Notes under the pieces: generated by a model | What the model was told of the DNA's origin: nothing | The model's input: the letters and a program-made list of their open reading frames with translations, nothing else | Databases searched by the model: none | Translations under genes and position numbers: made by a program | DNA from: Mesonia aquimarina | GTDB lineage: Bacteria > Bacteroidota > Bacteroidia > Flavobacteriales > Flavobacteriaceae | DNA length: 64,000 bases | Direction: 5' to 3' | Assembly: GCF_003667275.1 (NCBI RefSeq) | Contig: NZ_RCNV01000004.1 | Span: 62,001 to 126,000, forward strand | In this document: positions 16,536-25,576 of the stretch, in pieces | Position numbering within the stretch: position 1 is the first letter of the stretch | Layout: each line of letters starts with the position of its first letter

Positions 16536-16979
16536 AATTTGCTCTGCGTGAGCTTTCGTTTTTACTTTAGCAATTACTTCTTCAATTTTCCCTTCTTCAT
16601 CAATGATAAAAGTAGTTCTATGAATTCCTTCATATTCTTTTCCCATAAATTTCTTAGGTCCCCATACTCCAAAGGCATTAATTACACTCTTGTCTTCATC
16701 TGCTAATAAAGGAAAAGGCAACTCATATTTATTTTTAAAATTTTGTTGGCGTTTTGGAGAATCTGCGCTTACCCCTAAAATAGCATAGCCTTTTTCTTGA
16801 AAGGTTTCCCAGTTGTCTCGCAAGTTACAAGCTTCTGCTGTACAGCCCGGTGTGCTAGCTTTTGGATAAAAAAATACGACCAATTTTTTTCCTTTATAAT
16901 CGCTTAATTCGTGAGAATTTCCATCTTGATCTTTTGCTGAAAAATTTGGAGCCTTATCGCCGGCTTTTAATGTTGTCAT
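16530..16979 (-). CDS. bcp: Thioredoxin-dependent thiol peroxidase (bacterioferritin comigratory protein)
   Basis: 149-residue atypical peroxiredoxin of the BCP/PrxQ group that reduces hydrogen and organic peroxides with thioredoxin. The peroxidatic Cys and the resolving Cys five residues later are in STPGCTAEACNLRDNW (residues about 42-57). The N-terminal KAPNFSAKDQDG and the later GVSADSPKRQQNF are also typical. It shares a 30-base divergent intergenic region with nth and overlaps aroB at its 3' end. The thioredoxin reductase that would feed electrons to it may be the one encoded at 46.4 kb. Confidence 0.95.
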   Translation of the reverse strand: MTTLKAGDKAPNFSAKDQDGNSHELSDYKGKKLVVFFYPKASTPGCTAEACNLRDNWETFQEKGYAILGVSADSPKRQQNFKNKYELPFPLLADEDKSVINAFGVWGPKKFMGKEYEGIHRTTFIIDEEGKIEEVIAKVKTKAHAEQIL

Positions 16980-16985
16980 AATTCT

Positions 16986-16993
16986 TATTTTTG
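16986..16993 (+). promoter_or_regulatory. Candidate -7 box for nth
   Basis: TATTTTTG fits the Bacteroidota TAnnTTTG box and would place the transcript start close to 17000, about 10 bases before the nth ATG. The whole divergent region with bcp is only 30 bases, so the promoters must overlap. Confidence 0.45.
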
Positions 16994-17009
16994 CTTAAAA
17001 GTAAGTAAA

Positions 17010-17684
17010 ATGACCAAACAGGAAAAAGTAGAATTTGTTATAAATACGTTAAATGAGATTTATCCGGAAATCCCAATACCGTTAGATCATAAAGATCCAT
17101 ATACTTTATTAATTGCTGTACTTCTTTCTGCTCAAAGTACTGATGTAAAAGTAAATCAAATTACACCATTACTTTTTGAAAAAGCCAGCACACCTTATGA
17201 AATGGTAAAACTTTCGGTTGAAGAAATTAGGGAAATCATAAAACCTGTTGGTTTATCTCCCATGAAATCAAAAGGAATCCATGGACTTTCTGAAATTTTA
17301 ATCGAAAAATATAATGGGAAAGTTCCTGCTAGTTTTGAGGCTTTAGAGTCTTTTCCGGCCGTTGGGCACAAAACGGCAAGTGTTGTTATGGCACAAGCCT
17401 TTAATGTTCCTGCGTTTCCGGTAGATACGCATATTCACCGTCTAATGTACCGCTGGAATTTATCTAACGGTAAAAGTGTTGCCCAAACTGAAAAAGATGC
17501 AAAACGTCTATTTCCTGAAGAAAATTGGAATAAACTTCATTTACAAATTATTTGGTACGGAAGAGAATATTCTCCGGCTCGCGGCTGGAATCTGGATAAA
17601 GACATTATCACAAAAACCATTGGAAGAAAAACTGTTTTACAAGCCTATGCTAAAAATAAAAAAGAAACCCGAACAAAAAAGTAG
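17010..17684 (+). CDS. nth: Endonuclease III-type DNA glycosylase lacking the iron-sulfur cysteines
   Basis: 224-residue base-excision repair glycosylase/AP lyase for oxidised pyrimidines. The helix-hairpin-helix and catalytic Lys are in FPAVGHKTASVVMAQ (residues about 112-126) and the catalytic Asp in FPVDTHIHRLMYRW (about 134-147). E. coli Nth then has a C-x6-C-x2-C-x5-C loop holding a 4Fe-4S cluster; here the region after IIWYGREYSPARGW (about 180-193) contains no cysteine at all. Both catalytic residues are kept, so the enzyme is probably active without the cluster. It starts with MTKQEKVEF; its stop lies within the terminator hairpin that follows. Confidence 0.92.
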   Translation: MTKQEKVEFVINTLNEIYPEIPIPLDHKDPYTLLIAVLLSAQSTDVKVNQITPLLFEKASTPYEMVKLSVEEIREIIKPVGLSPMKSKGIHGLSEILIEKYNGKVPASFEALESFPAVGHKTASVVMAQAFNVPAFPVDTHIHRLMYRWNLSNGKSVAQTEKDAKRLFPEENWNKLHLQIIWYGREYSPARGWNLDKDIITKTIGRKTVLQAYAKNKKETRTKK

Positions 17685-17697
17685 TTCGGGTTTTTTT
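17665..17697 (+). terminator. Terminator of nth
   Basis: AAACCCGAAC (17665-17674) and GTTCGGGTTT (17684-17693), then a T run to 17697. The nth stop codon (17682-17684) is in the loop and first stem base, so the hairpin overlaps the coding end. Confidence 0.85.
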
Positions 17698-17702
17698 AAA
17701 GT

Positions 17703-17855
17703 TTAATTTAAAATTGTTTCAAATGTTTTTTTATTCTTGGTTTCAACTACGTTTAACGCTTTTGAATAATTGAGAAGAAACGCTATAGTTTCTTTTCTAG
17801 GTTCTAAATTTTCCACCTTTTTATTGGGTGATTGGTTTAAGTAGAGTTTTGCCAT
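17703..17855 (-). CDS. Small conserved-looking protein of 50 residues
   Basis: A complete frame from ATG (17853-17855) to TAA (17703-17705) encoding 50 residues, beginning MAKLYLNQSPNKKVENLEPR and continuing with KETIAFLLNYSKALNVVE. It is hydrophilic, basic and has one likely amphipathic helix in the middle; no signal peptide or membrane segment. It fills the gap between the nth terminator and the stop of the ECF sigma gene, on the same strand and 59 bases downstream of the sigma gene, so it may be co-transcribed with it. The codon use is like that of its neighbours. I do not recognise a function. Confidence 0.6.
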   Translation of the reverse strand: MAKLYLNQSPNKKVENLEPRKETIAFLLNYSKALNVVETKNKKTFETILN

Positions 17856-17914
17856 GTAATGTGCGTTTTTTGTTAGTGTTAGTTTAATAACGACAAAAAA
17901 CGCAACGTATTGTA

Positions 17915-18502
17915 TTAGTTTGTTAAAACAATATTATGTTTCTCAATTACTTTACGTAAATTAATTAGTGCATAGCGCATTCTACCCAATGCTGTATTGA
18001 TGCTAACATTTGTTCTTTCAGAAATTTCTTTAAAACTCATGTCCTTATAAATACGCATAATTAACACTTCCATTTGATCTTCAGGAAGTTCTTGAATCAA
18101 ATTTCTAACATCGTTTTCTATCTGATCTTTTACCATTAATTTTTCCGCATCTAGTTTTTCATCTTTTAGCACAGAAAAAATATTAAAATCACCTTTATTT
18201 TCAAATTTCGGCATGCGATTGCTTTTTCTGAAATGATCTATCACTAAATTATGAGCAATACGCATAACCCAAGGTAAAAACTTACCTTCTTCATTATACT
18301 TTCCGCGCTTAAGCGTTCGTATAACTTTTATAAATGTATCCTGAAAAATATCTTCGGTAATATCTCGATCAAAAACTTTAGAAAAAATGAAGTTATAAAT
18401 ACGTTGCTGGTGACGGTTAATTAATTTGGAAAGAGCCTCTTCATTACCATCTATATAACTTTTTACTAAAGTCGCATCTGTCGTCGTCTTAATTTTCTTC
18501 AT
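17915..18502 (-). CDS. ECF-type RNA polymerase sigma factor
   Basis: 195-residue sigma-70-family protein with region 2 (RHQQRIYNFIFSKVFDRDI, then TEDIFQDTFIKVIRTL) and the region 2.3-2.4 segment LPWVMRIAHNLVIDHFRK, a linker, and region 4 (LPEDQMEVLIMRIYKDMSF followed by KEISERTNVSINTALGRMRYAL). No anti-sigma gene is adjacent, which is unusual for an ECF factor and suggests other control. The start is the ATG at 18502, preceded at 9 bases by an AAAGG purine run. Its leader (18504-18597) can fold over this site. The target genes are unknown. Confidence 0.9.
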   Translation of the reverse strand: MKKIKTTTDATLVKSYIDGNEEALSKLINRHQQRIYNFIFSKVFDRDITEDIFQDTFIKVIRTLKRGKYNEEGKFLPWVMRIAHNLVIDHFRKSNRMPKFENKGDFNIFSVLKDEKLDAEKLMVKDQIENDVRNLIQELPEDQMEVLIMRIYKDMSFKEISERTNVSINTALGRMRYALINLRKVIEKHNIVLTN

Positions 18503-18503
18503 A

Positions 18504-18597
18504 ACAATTACCTTTCTATAATTAATAATCCAAGACCATGAAGTATGGTTTTGGTAGGGGTTAATAATAAATTTTTAGTCTATAATAAGGTAATTGT
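18504..18597 (-). promoter_or_regulatory. Structured leader of the sigma-factor gene
   Basis: On the minus strand the leader begins with ACAATTACCTT (18587-18597) and ends with its exact complement AAGGTAATTGT (18504-18514) directly before the ATG at 18502. The 72 bases between include a small hairpin ACCAT/ATGGT (18535-18549). The downstream arm contains the AAGG that would serve as ribosome-binding site, so closing the stem would hide it. This is read directly; regulation is inferred. Confidence 0.5.
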
Positions 18598-18802
18598 GCT
18601 AAATAGGCTTTTAAGATTTTTTAGGTTTATTTGTGGTAAATATAACAACATATCTTTGACAATTGCAAATAAGTTAAAAATTTTAACATTATTTCTGCCA
18701 TTGAGTCAAACTTTGTAAGAAATTATTATTTTATTCTAATATGACCAAAAGCCTAATAAAACTGATTAACATAACATTTCATTTTAGTCCGTTTAGTTTC
18801 CT

Positions 18803-18810
18803 TAAATTTG
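18803..18810 (+). promoter_or_regulatory. Candidate -7 boxes for uvrA
   Basis: TAAATTTG at 18803-18810 fits TAnnTTTG and would give a leader of about 15 bases before the ATG at 18831. A second match, TATCTTTG near 18652-18659 with a TTG about 17 bases upstream, lies farther away. The rest of the 328-base divergent gap (18503-18830) holds the sigma-gene leader and otherwise AT-rich sequence with no coding frame. Confidence 0.45.
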
Positions 18811-18830
18811 CTGATTATTCCTTATAAAAA

Positions 18831-21623
18831 ATGAGCAAAACAAAATCTTTTTCTTCTTTAGATCCAAAAGAAAATATACTTATAAAAGGTGCTAAACTCC
18901 ACAATCTCAAGAATATTAATGTGGTTATTCCTAGAAATAAACTGGTAGTGATCACAGGGTTATCAGGTTCAGGAAAATCAAGTTTAGCTTTTGATACCTT
19001 GTATGCAGAAGGACAACGGCGTTATGTAGAAAGTTTGTCATCTTATGCCAGACAGTTTTTAGGTCGTTTAGACAAACCTAAAGTAGATTATATTAAGGGC
19101 ATTGCTCCCGCCATTGCGATAGAACAGAAAGTAAATTCAACCAATCCTAGATCTACTGTTGGCACTTCTACAGAAGTTTATGATTATTTAAAATTACTAT
19201 TTGCCAGAATTGGCAAAACCTACTCTCCTATTTCTGGAGATGAAGTAAAAAAAGATACCGTAACCGACGTAATTAATTATATAAAAACTTTTGAAGAACG
19301 TGCTAAACTCCTTCTCCTCGCTCCTATTTTAAAAGAAGAAGGAAGAACATTAGCCGAAAAAATTGGTGTATTACAACAACAAGGTTTTAGTAGAATAAAA
19401 GCTGATAAAGAAGTTTTACGAATTGATGAAACCGATTTAACTAAACTAGAAAAGAAAAAGGTCATGTTGGTTGTAGATAGAATTGTAAAGAAAGATGAAG
19501 AAGATTTTTACAACCGACTTGCAGATGCTGCTCAATCTGCTTTTTATGAAGGTAAAGGAGAATTATTTGTAGAAAGTTTAGCCGATAAAAAAATAAGACA
19601 ATTCAGTAATAAATTTGAGCTAGACGGTATTACATTTAATGAACCCAATATTCATTTATTCAGTTTTAATAATCCGTACGGTGCTTGCCCTACTTGCGAA
19701 GGTTATGGAGACGTTATTGGTTTAGATGAAGATTTAATTATTCCTAACACCGGCCTTTCCATTTACGAAAACGCTATTTTTCCTTGGCGCGGAGAAAGTA
19801 TGAGTTGGTATAGAGATCAATTGGTTAATAATTCTCATAAATTTGATTTCCCGATCCATAAACCCTACTTTGAATTAAGCAAAGAGCAGAAAAAATTATT
19901 ATGGACAGGAAATAAGTATTTTGAAGGTTTAACCAGTTTTTTTGATCATTTAGAAGCAAAGTCTTATAAAATTCAAAATCGCGTTATGCTGTCACGCTAT
20001 CGCGGAAAAACAATCTGTAAAACTTGCGAAGGAAAACGTTTACGCTCAGAAGCAGATTATGTGAAAGTGGATGGTTATTCTATTACAGATTTAGTTGAAA
20101 AGCCATTAGATCAGGTTCAAGAAATATTTAAAAAATTAAAGTTAAGTAAGCAAGACACTGCCATTGCAAAGAGAATTTTAAAAGAAATCAATAGTCGTTT
20201 ACAATTTTTAAGTGATGTTGGGCTAACTTATCTCACATTAAATAGAAAATCAAATAGTCTTTCGGGCGGAGAGTCACAACGCATAAATTTAGCTACTTCT
20301 TTAGGAAGCAGCTTAGTAGGATCGATGTATATTTTAGATGAACCTAGTATCGGCTTACATCCACGAGATACCGAAAATTTAATTGAAGTTTTAAAATCTT
20401 TGCGTGATCTTGGAAACACGGTTATTGTAGTAGAACACGATGAAGATATTATGAAAGCTTCCGATGAGATTATAGATATTGGTCCCGAAGCGGGAACCTT
20501 AGGCGGTGAAGTTGTTGCTACCGGAAATTATAAAAATATTTTAAAATCTGATTCGCTTACCGCAAAATATTTAACGGGAGAATTAGCCATTGAAATTCCT
20601 AAAAAAAGACGGGATTTTAAATATTATGTTGATGTAATTGGAGCTAGAGAACATAATTTAAAAAATATTGATGTACGTTTTCCATTAGGCGTTTTTACAG
20701 CAGTAACAGGGGTTTCCGGAAGTGGAAAAAGTACATTAGTAAAAAATATTCTCTATCCGGCCATTCTAAAAGAAACCGGTGGTTATGGAGAAAAAATTGG
20801 TCAGGTTACTAAAATTGAAGGTAAATTTAGTAATTTAAAAAACATCGAGTTTGTAGATCAAAATCCTATTGGGCGCTCTTCTCGTTCTAACCCGGTAACT
20901 TATATTAAAGCATACGATGAAATTAGAAGTCTATTTGCGAATCAAAAACTAGCAAAAGTAAGAGGTTATAAACCAAAGCATTTTAGTTTTAATGTTGACG
21001 GTGGTCGCTGTGAAACCTGTAAAGGTGAAGGTGAAGTAACCATAGAAATGCAATTTATGGCCGATGTTCACCTAGAATGTGAAGCATGCAAAGGAAGACG
21101 TTTTAAGAATGAAATTTTAGAAATTAAGGTTGAAGACAAATCAATTTTCGATATTCTAAGCATGACCATTTCTGATGCTATTGAGTTTTTTGAAACCCAC
21201 GGCGAAACCAAAATTCAACGAAAACTACAACCTCTTTTAGATGTTGGTTTAGGTTATGTAACTTTAGGTCAAAGCTCCTCTACTCTTTCGGGTGGTGAAG
21301 CACAGCGAATAAAATTAGCTTCGTTTTTAGGAAAAGGAAATACAAAAGATAAAGCTTTATTTATTTTTGACGAACCTACAACCGGATTACATTTTCATGA
21401 CATTAAAAAATTAATGGCTTCTTTTAATGCTTTGCTAGAGAAAGGACATTCTGTTATTGTAATAGAACACAATATGGAATTGGTAAAATGTGCTGATTAT
21501 GTAATTGATTTAGGTTTAACCGGAGGCGAAAAAGGAGGGAATTTAATTGCTACCGGAACACCGGAAGAAATTGCAAAAAATAAAAAATCATATACAGCAA
21601 AGTATTTAAAAGAAAAACTCTAA
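18831..21623 (+). CDS. uvrA: Excinuclease ABC subunit A
   Basis: 930-residue damage-recognition ATPase of nucleotide excision repair. Two ABC modules are visible: Walker [16 protein letters not shown] (residue about 43) and [15 protein letters not shown] (about 628), signatures [10 protein letters not shown] and [14 protein letters not shown], and Walker [12 protein letters not shown] and [11 protein letters not shown]. The C-terminal zinc module is intact (CETCKG ... CEACKG). In the first zinc module only ACPTCEG remains; the position of the other CxxC pair reads KFELDGI, so that site lacks two ligands. The length is family-typical. It is divergent from the sigma gene, and no uvrB or uvrC is adjacent. 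Confidence 0.97.
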   Translation: MSKTKSFSSLDPKENILIKGAKLHNLKNINVVIPRNKLVVITGLSGSGKSSLAFDTLYAEGQRRYVESLSSYARQFLGRLDKPKVDYIKGIAPAIAIEQKVNSTNPRSTVGTSTEVYDYLKLLFARIGKTYSPISGDEVKKDTVTDVINYIKTFEERAKLLLLAPILKEEGRTLAEKIGVLQQQGFSRIKADKEVLRIDETDLTKLEKKKVMLVVDRIVKKDEEDFYNRLADAAQSAFYEGKGELFVESLADKKIRQFSNKFELDGITFNEPNIHLFSFNNPYGACPTCEGYGDVIGLDEDLIIPNTGLSIYENAIFPWRGESMSWYRDQLVNNSHKFDFPIHKPYFELSKEQKKLLWTGNKYFEGLTSFFDHLEAKSYKIQNRVMLSRYRGKTICKTCEGKRLRSEADYVKVDGYSITDLVEKPLDQVQEIFKKLKLSKQDTAIAKRILKEINSRLQFLSDVGLTYLTLNRKSNSLSGGESQRINLATSLGSSLVGSMYILDEPSIGLHPRDTENLIEVLKSLRDLGNTVIVVEHDEDIMKASDEIIDIGPEAGTLGGEVVATGNYKNILKSDSLTAKYLTGELAIEIPKKRRDFKYYVDVIGAREHNLKNIDVRFPLGVFTAVTGVSGSGKSTLVKNILYPAILKETGGYGEKIGQVTKIEGKFSNLKNIEFVDQNPIGRSSRSNPVTYIKAYDEIRSLFANQKLAKVRGYKPKHFSFNVDGGRCETCKGEGEVTIEMQFMADVHLECEACKGRRFKNEILEIKVEDKSIFDILSMTISDAIEFFETHGETKIQRKLQPLLDVGLGYVTLGQSSSTLSGGEAQRIKLASFLGKGNTKDKALFIFDEPTTGLHFHDIKKLMASFNALLEKGHSVIVIEHNMELVKCADYVIDLGLTGGEKGGNLIATGTPEEIAKNKKSYTAKYLKEKL

Positions 21624-21730
21624 ACTAAACTTGAAAACCAAGTGTTTGGCATAATACTTGTAATTTAAATAATGATTATCAAGCATTGCTTACGCAATAA
21701 GTGATAATTAATTTTTTGGTTGGTTAGTTG

Positions 21731-21767
21731 GAAAGTCCTCAGATTAATTTTTGGGGACTTTCTTTTT
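21731..21767 (+). terminator. Terminator downstream of uvrA
   Basis: GAAAGTCC (21731-21738) and GGACTTTC (21755-21762) followed by TTTTT. A weaker stem (TTATCA...TGATAA, about 21676-21707, then a T-rich stretch) lies just upstream and may act as a first stop. Confidence 0.75.
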
Positions 21768-21841
21768 GTAAAAATACAAAAAATATTTTTTTGGCATCTT
21801 TTTTGAAAATATATTAATGTATTTATAAAAATATTAGTATT

Positions 21842-22768
21842 ATGAAAAAGCTAACCTTATTATTCGCACTATTTTTTATTTGTCTATTTACTTCAAAAGC
21901 TTCAATAGATTTTAGAAATCAGCAAGCTGTAATTTTTACAGAGTCTAATGTTGAGTTTGCCATTTATCCTGATGGACAATTTGACTTTTATTATTTACCC
22001 GCGCAACCTATTAGAATTAATACTCAAAGTTCTATGGTAAATATCAGTTTCAACGCAGGCTATAATTATAATCCCTTTATTCAATTTGATGATTATGGAG
22101 CTGTCGTTCAAATAGAACGCGTTCCTATTTATTATGATTATTATGGACGCGTAACTAGAATTGGAAATACAAATTTATACTATAACAGGTTTGGACAGCT
22201 TAGTCAAATTGGGAATTTAAGAATTAGATATAATCGCTATGGAAATATTTCAAACTATATTGGCTACATAAATTATAATAATCAACAGTATATTTATAGA
22301 CCGTGGCATCAATTTTATTGTAAGCCTACGCGAGTAATTGTCTATTCGCAACCTTATCGTGCTTATTATCAACCTAGAAGATTGTCATATAATTCGTTTA
22401 GAAGCAATTATCAAAATCGCTCTAATTATAGAAACAATTTTTATGAGCCTTCTGCTTCCATAGGAAATTATAATAGAGGTACAAAAACCGCTTCAACAAC
22501 CAATATAAGATCCAGCGGTATAAATAATACAAGTTCTATAAATACAAGAAGGAACAATACTCGTGAATTATCCAGAGAAAATGAACGAAAATTAAGTACT
22601 GTAGAACGCTTACCATCAAGTAGAAATGAAGGAAGAAACGAGCGAGTTTCTTCAGAAACTACTACCCGAACTGAAAAAAATACAAGTGTAAGAAAACCAA
22701 ACACTTATAATTCTCGTAAATCTAATACATCTGCTGCAAGAAGTAGTGCGGCTTCAAGCAGGAGATAG
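21842..22768 (+). CDS. Secreted Tyr/Asn-rich protein with YGR-IGN repeats
   Basis: 308-residue protein with a signal peptide (MKKLTLLFALFFICLFTSKA). Residues about 95-145 contain tandem units of the form YYxxYGRVTRIGN, YYNRFGQLSQIGN, RYNRYGNISNYIG, spaced about 16-18 residues apart. The C-terminal half is low-complexity, rich in Ser, Arg, Asn and Thr, basic and probably unstructured. I do not recognise a catalytic domain. The composition suggests a periplasmic or surface protein that binds a polymer or another envelope component, but that is inference. It is flanked by terminators on both sides, so it is a single-gene unit. Confidence 0.65.
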   Translation: MKKLTLLFALFFICLFTSKASIDFRNQQAVIFTESNVEFAIYPDGQFDFYYLPAQPIRINTQSSMVNISFNAGYNYNPFIQFDDYGAVVQIERVPIYYDYYGRVTRIGNTNLYYNRFGQLSQIGNLRIRYNRYGNISNYIGYINYNNQQYIYRPWHQFYCKPTRVIVYSQPYRAYYQPRRLSYNSFRSNYQNRSNYRNNFYEPSASIGNYNRGTKTASTTNIRSSGINNTSSINTRRNNTRELSRENERKLSTVERLPSSRNEGRNERVSSETTTRTEKNTSVRKPNTYNSRKSNTSAARSSAASSRR

Positions 22769-22790
22769 CAATAGTTTTGGTTAGTTTTTT

Positions 22791-22829
22791 CAAACTCCTT
22801 GATAGTTTTATTGGGGAGTTTGTTTTTTT
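22791..22829 (+). terminator. Terminator of the YGR-repeat protein gene
   Basis: CAAACTCC (22791-22798) and GGAGTTTG (22815-22822) followed by a run of seven T. The downstream arm overlaps the 3' end of the convergent flippase gene. Confidence 0.8.
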
Positions 22830-24271
22830 ATATACTTTTCTATGGTTTGTGTTATATCATCAGAAAAATTAAATCGGTACACTACCCATAAATAAATTAG
22901 GCTTAAAATTCCTGATTTTAAGGGTATAGAAAATATGGGGTTTATCGGAATTTTAATGAAATAAAAAATTAAGCTTAAAATTGTTATCAATAAAAGTACA
23001 AGCAAGGTTTTTCTTGTAAATGGATGCAATTTAAATTTTTGATAGACTAAAATTAATTTTGTTGAATTGTATAAGAAAAATGCAACAAAACTCGCTATAG
23101 CCGCACCTAATAAACTAAAAACAGGAATTAACCATATATTCAACAAAAAGGCAATTATAACCATTGCAATACCCAGAATAAGAATTAATCGGTAATGATC
23201 TGAATTTAATAGTATACTATTGTTATTGCCGATTAAATTATCAAAGAGTTTTACCAAACAAAGTAAAATGACAATAGAAACTTCAATCTCATATTCCTTT
23301 GGCATTAATTCATATAACTGATTGATATTGGTGATGATTAAACAAAAAATTAGTCCGCTCACCGCTAATAATGTCACCGAACTTTTTTTATACATCATAC
23401 CCAATTTTTCTTTCTCTTTATTATTGAGCAATGTAGCCGTAATCGGGTTTAAAATCTGTAGCATTGCTCTTGAAGGCACTGCAATTACCGAGGCTACATA
23501 AACTGCAATTCCATAAACCGAAACATTTTCTATGGGTAAATAATGTTCTATCATTACTTTATCTAAATCTAATAAAGCGGTTGCTACGGTTCCAGCAATA
23601 AAAATTAAAAATGAATATTTATAAAGTGATTTTTTATTTGAAGGTAATCTAAAATCAAATTTTGGCGGTAGCAAATTAAATGCATAAATCATAATAAGTA
23701 AACTTCGCAATGCGTAAACCAGCACTAAGGAATATATAAATCCTGTAACATCAAGTAACTCATAACAAACCAATAGCAGAAGAATCATTACACAAATTCG
23801 ATGAAAAACTTCTCGCATAAAATTCCCAAAAACACTTTTCAATTTTAATTTTCCCCAGGCAAAAAAAACTTCAAAATAAGCAATGCTGACTGCGATGATA
23901 AAAATAACCCAAACATAAGGTTGGACTAGTGCATTTTTGTTGAAGTAAATCAGTAAATTTTCATAAAAAACATAACCGAAAGCTCCTAAAACTATCCCCA
24001 TCAATAAAGGGAAAATCAATGCAAATGAGAGTAATTTTTGCTGATCTTCTTCTGTTTTATACGAACTATAAAATTTGATTAATGTATTGTGAACACCTAA
24101 ACCTAAAATTGGCCAGATTAGTGTACTTGCCGAGAGTAGAAATGTAATTAAACCGTAATATTTTGGTGTTAAAAAATTTGGGTAAAGCAGCAAAACATTT
24201 ATAGCACCAATGGCAAAACCTAAATAGGTGGTCACCATATTTTTAAAAGACTGATTTAAAACAATTCCCAT
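22808..24271 (-). CDS. Polysaccharide biosynthesis protein / lipid-linked sugar flippase (Wzx-like)
   Basis: 487-residue polytopic membrane protein of the MOP/polysaccharide exporter superfamily with about 14 hydrophobic segments. The start MGIVLNQSFKNMVTTYLGFAIG and the early PNFLTPKYYGLITFLLSAST are typical: the first helix followed by a loop with the LGxxxxG-like sequence. Proteins of this type flip undecaprenyl-linked oligosaccharides across the inner membrane for O-antigen or capsule assembly. It is the last of a minus-strand set: DUF4834, YfhO, glycosyltransferase, flippase, with 9 bases between glycosyltransferase and flippase, which supports a role in surface polysaccharide. No Wzy or Wzz is visible. 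Confidence 0.85.
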   Translation of the reverse strand: MGIVLNQSFKNMVTTYLGFAIGAINVLLLYPNFLTPKYYGLITFLLSASTLIWPILGLGVHNTLIKFYSSYKTEEDQQKLLSFALIFPLLMGIVLGAFGYVFYENLLIYFNKNALVQPYVWVIFIIAVSIAYFEVFFAWGKLKLKSVFGNFMREVFHRICVMILLLLVCYELLDVTGFIYSLVLVYALRSLLIMIYAFNLLPPKFDFRLPSNKKSLYKYSFLIFIAGTVATALLDLDKVMIEHYLPIENVSVYGIAVYVASVIAVPSRAMLQILNPITATLLNNKEKEKLGMMYKKSSVTLLAVSGLIFCLIITNINQLYELMPKEYEIEVSIVILLCLVKLFDNLIGNNNSILLNSDHYRLILILGIAMVIIAFLLNIWLIPVFSLLGAAIASFVAFFLYNSTKLILVYQKFKLHPFTRKTLLVLLLITILSLIFYFIKIPINPIFSIPLKSGILSLIYLWVVYRFNFSDDITQTIEKYIKKQTPQ

Positions 24272-24280
24272 AGTACTAAG

Positions 24281-25576
24281 TTAAGCGTAGTGCCTTAAAA
24301 TTTCAGCTAAGTTTTTAGTTAAATTTTTTCGGCTATACTTTTCAATTCCTTCAGAAGATACTTCAAGAGAATTCTGCTGAAAGTCATTAAAATACTTCAA
24401 AATTTCTTGCTTAATTTTTTCCTTTTCATCATATAAAAAAGGAGGCGTCATTTTTACTTCTGCTAAGATTTTTGACACATCCCAAGCTTTGGGGCCAATA
24501 GCTATAATTGGTCGTTTAGCCGCTAAATATTCAAATAATTTTCCGGGAATTATGGCTTCTGTTTCTGGTCTGTCTATTTCTAAAAGTAATAAAACCTGTG
24601 CTTGTTGCTGAAATTCTATAGCTTTTAGATGAGAAACGTAACCAATATTTATAGCATGGTTTTTTAAGCCAGCTTTTTTAATACTTTGAAAAACTTGACC
24701 ACTCACCTTCCCTATTAATTGAAGCTGAAACAACTTTTTAAAGTCATTATTTTCTTCAATAATTTCAGCCAAAGCTTGCCATAATGCTATCGGATTTCGT
24801 TCTGAGAGTAATGAGCCTATATGTGCAATAGTAAATTTTTTAGCTGAATTATTTTTTTTTAGTAAAGCTTGTTTTTCATAGCCATTTGTAATTACAGAAA
24901 TTTCTGTAGAAGTTAATGCTAAAAATTCTTCTTTAGTTTTAAAACTCGTTGTAATGATATGCGAAGCTTCTTGTAAAACCTGCTTCTCTAATGCTTTATG
25001 TTTTGCTGAAGCTTTCTTAGTCAATTTCAACTTCTCATGATAACCAATACTTGTCCACGGATCTCTAAAATCTGCCAGCCAATTCACTCCTAATTTTTGT
25101 TTTAGTTGTAAACCTATTAAGTGTAAACTATGCGGAGGACCGGTAGTTATTATGGTGTTAATATTATTTTTTTTGATGTAACTTTCTAAATATTTCACCG
25201 AAGGTTTTACCCAAAATTTTCTGGCATCGGGAATAAAAAAATTACCTCGAATAAAAAGCAATAACTGCTGAAGCAAATTTTGTTTTTTTTCATCCTCAAT
25301 AATTCCACTGCTAATTTTTTCAGTCGATTTTTTTGAGAAAATTTTTGCTATCCCGTAAGGTTCAAAAATAGGTTGCTTAAGTACTTTAATTCCCTCCGGG
25401 ATTTCATCAACCAAAGATTCATCTACAATTGGGTAATTTGGATTTTCAGGAACAAAAACAATAGGTTCAATTCCGAAATCTCTCAAATATGAAACAAATT
25501 TTAACCAACGTTGTACTCCAGGACCACCGGCTGGCGGCCAATAATATGCAATAATGAGTACTTTTTGCATAGTCAA
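24281..25576 (-). CDS. GT4-type glycosyltransferase
   Basis: 431-residue cytosolic or membrane-associated GT-B glycosyltransferase. The N-terminal acceptor domain starts with MTMQKVLIIAYYWPPAGGPG, a motif of Bacteroidota glycosyltransferases acting on surface glycans; WLADFRDPWTSIGY is also typical. The C-terminal donor domain has FTIAHIGSLLSERNP and ETEAIIPGKLFEYLAAKRPI, in which the Glu-x7-Glu motif positions can be recognised. The sugar cannot be inferred. It is directly adjacent to YfhO (no gap) and 9 bases before the flippase gene, so they form one operon for a surface glycan. Confidence 0.88.
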   Translation of the reverse strand: MTMQKVLIIAYYWPPAGGPGVQRWLKFVSYLRDFGIEPIVFVPENPNYPIVDESLVDEIPEGIKVLKQPIFEPYGIAKIFSKKSTEKISSGIIEDEKKQNLLQQLLLFIRGNFFIPDARKFWVKPSVKYLESYIKKNNINTIITTGPPHSLHLIGLQLKQKLGVNWLADFRDPWTSIGYHEKLKLTKKASAKHKALEKQVLQEASHIITTSFKTKEEFLALTSTEISVITNGYEKQALLKKNNSAKKFTIAHIGSLLSERNPIALWQALAEIIEENNDFKKLFQLQLIGKVSGQVFQSIKKAGLKNHAINIGYVSHLKAIEFQQQAQVLLLLEIDRPETEAIIPGKLFEYLAAKRPIIAIGPKAWDVSKILAEVKMTPPFLYDEKEKIKQEILKYFNDFQQNSLEVSSEGIEKYSRKNLTKNLAEILRHYA

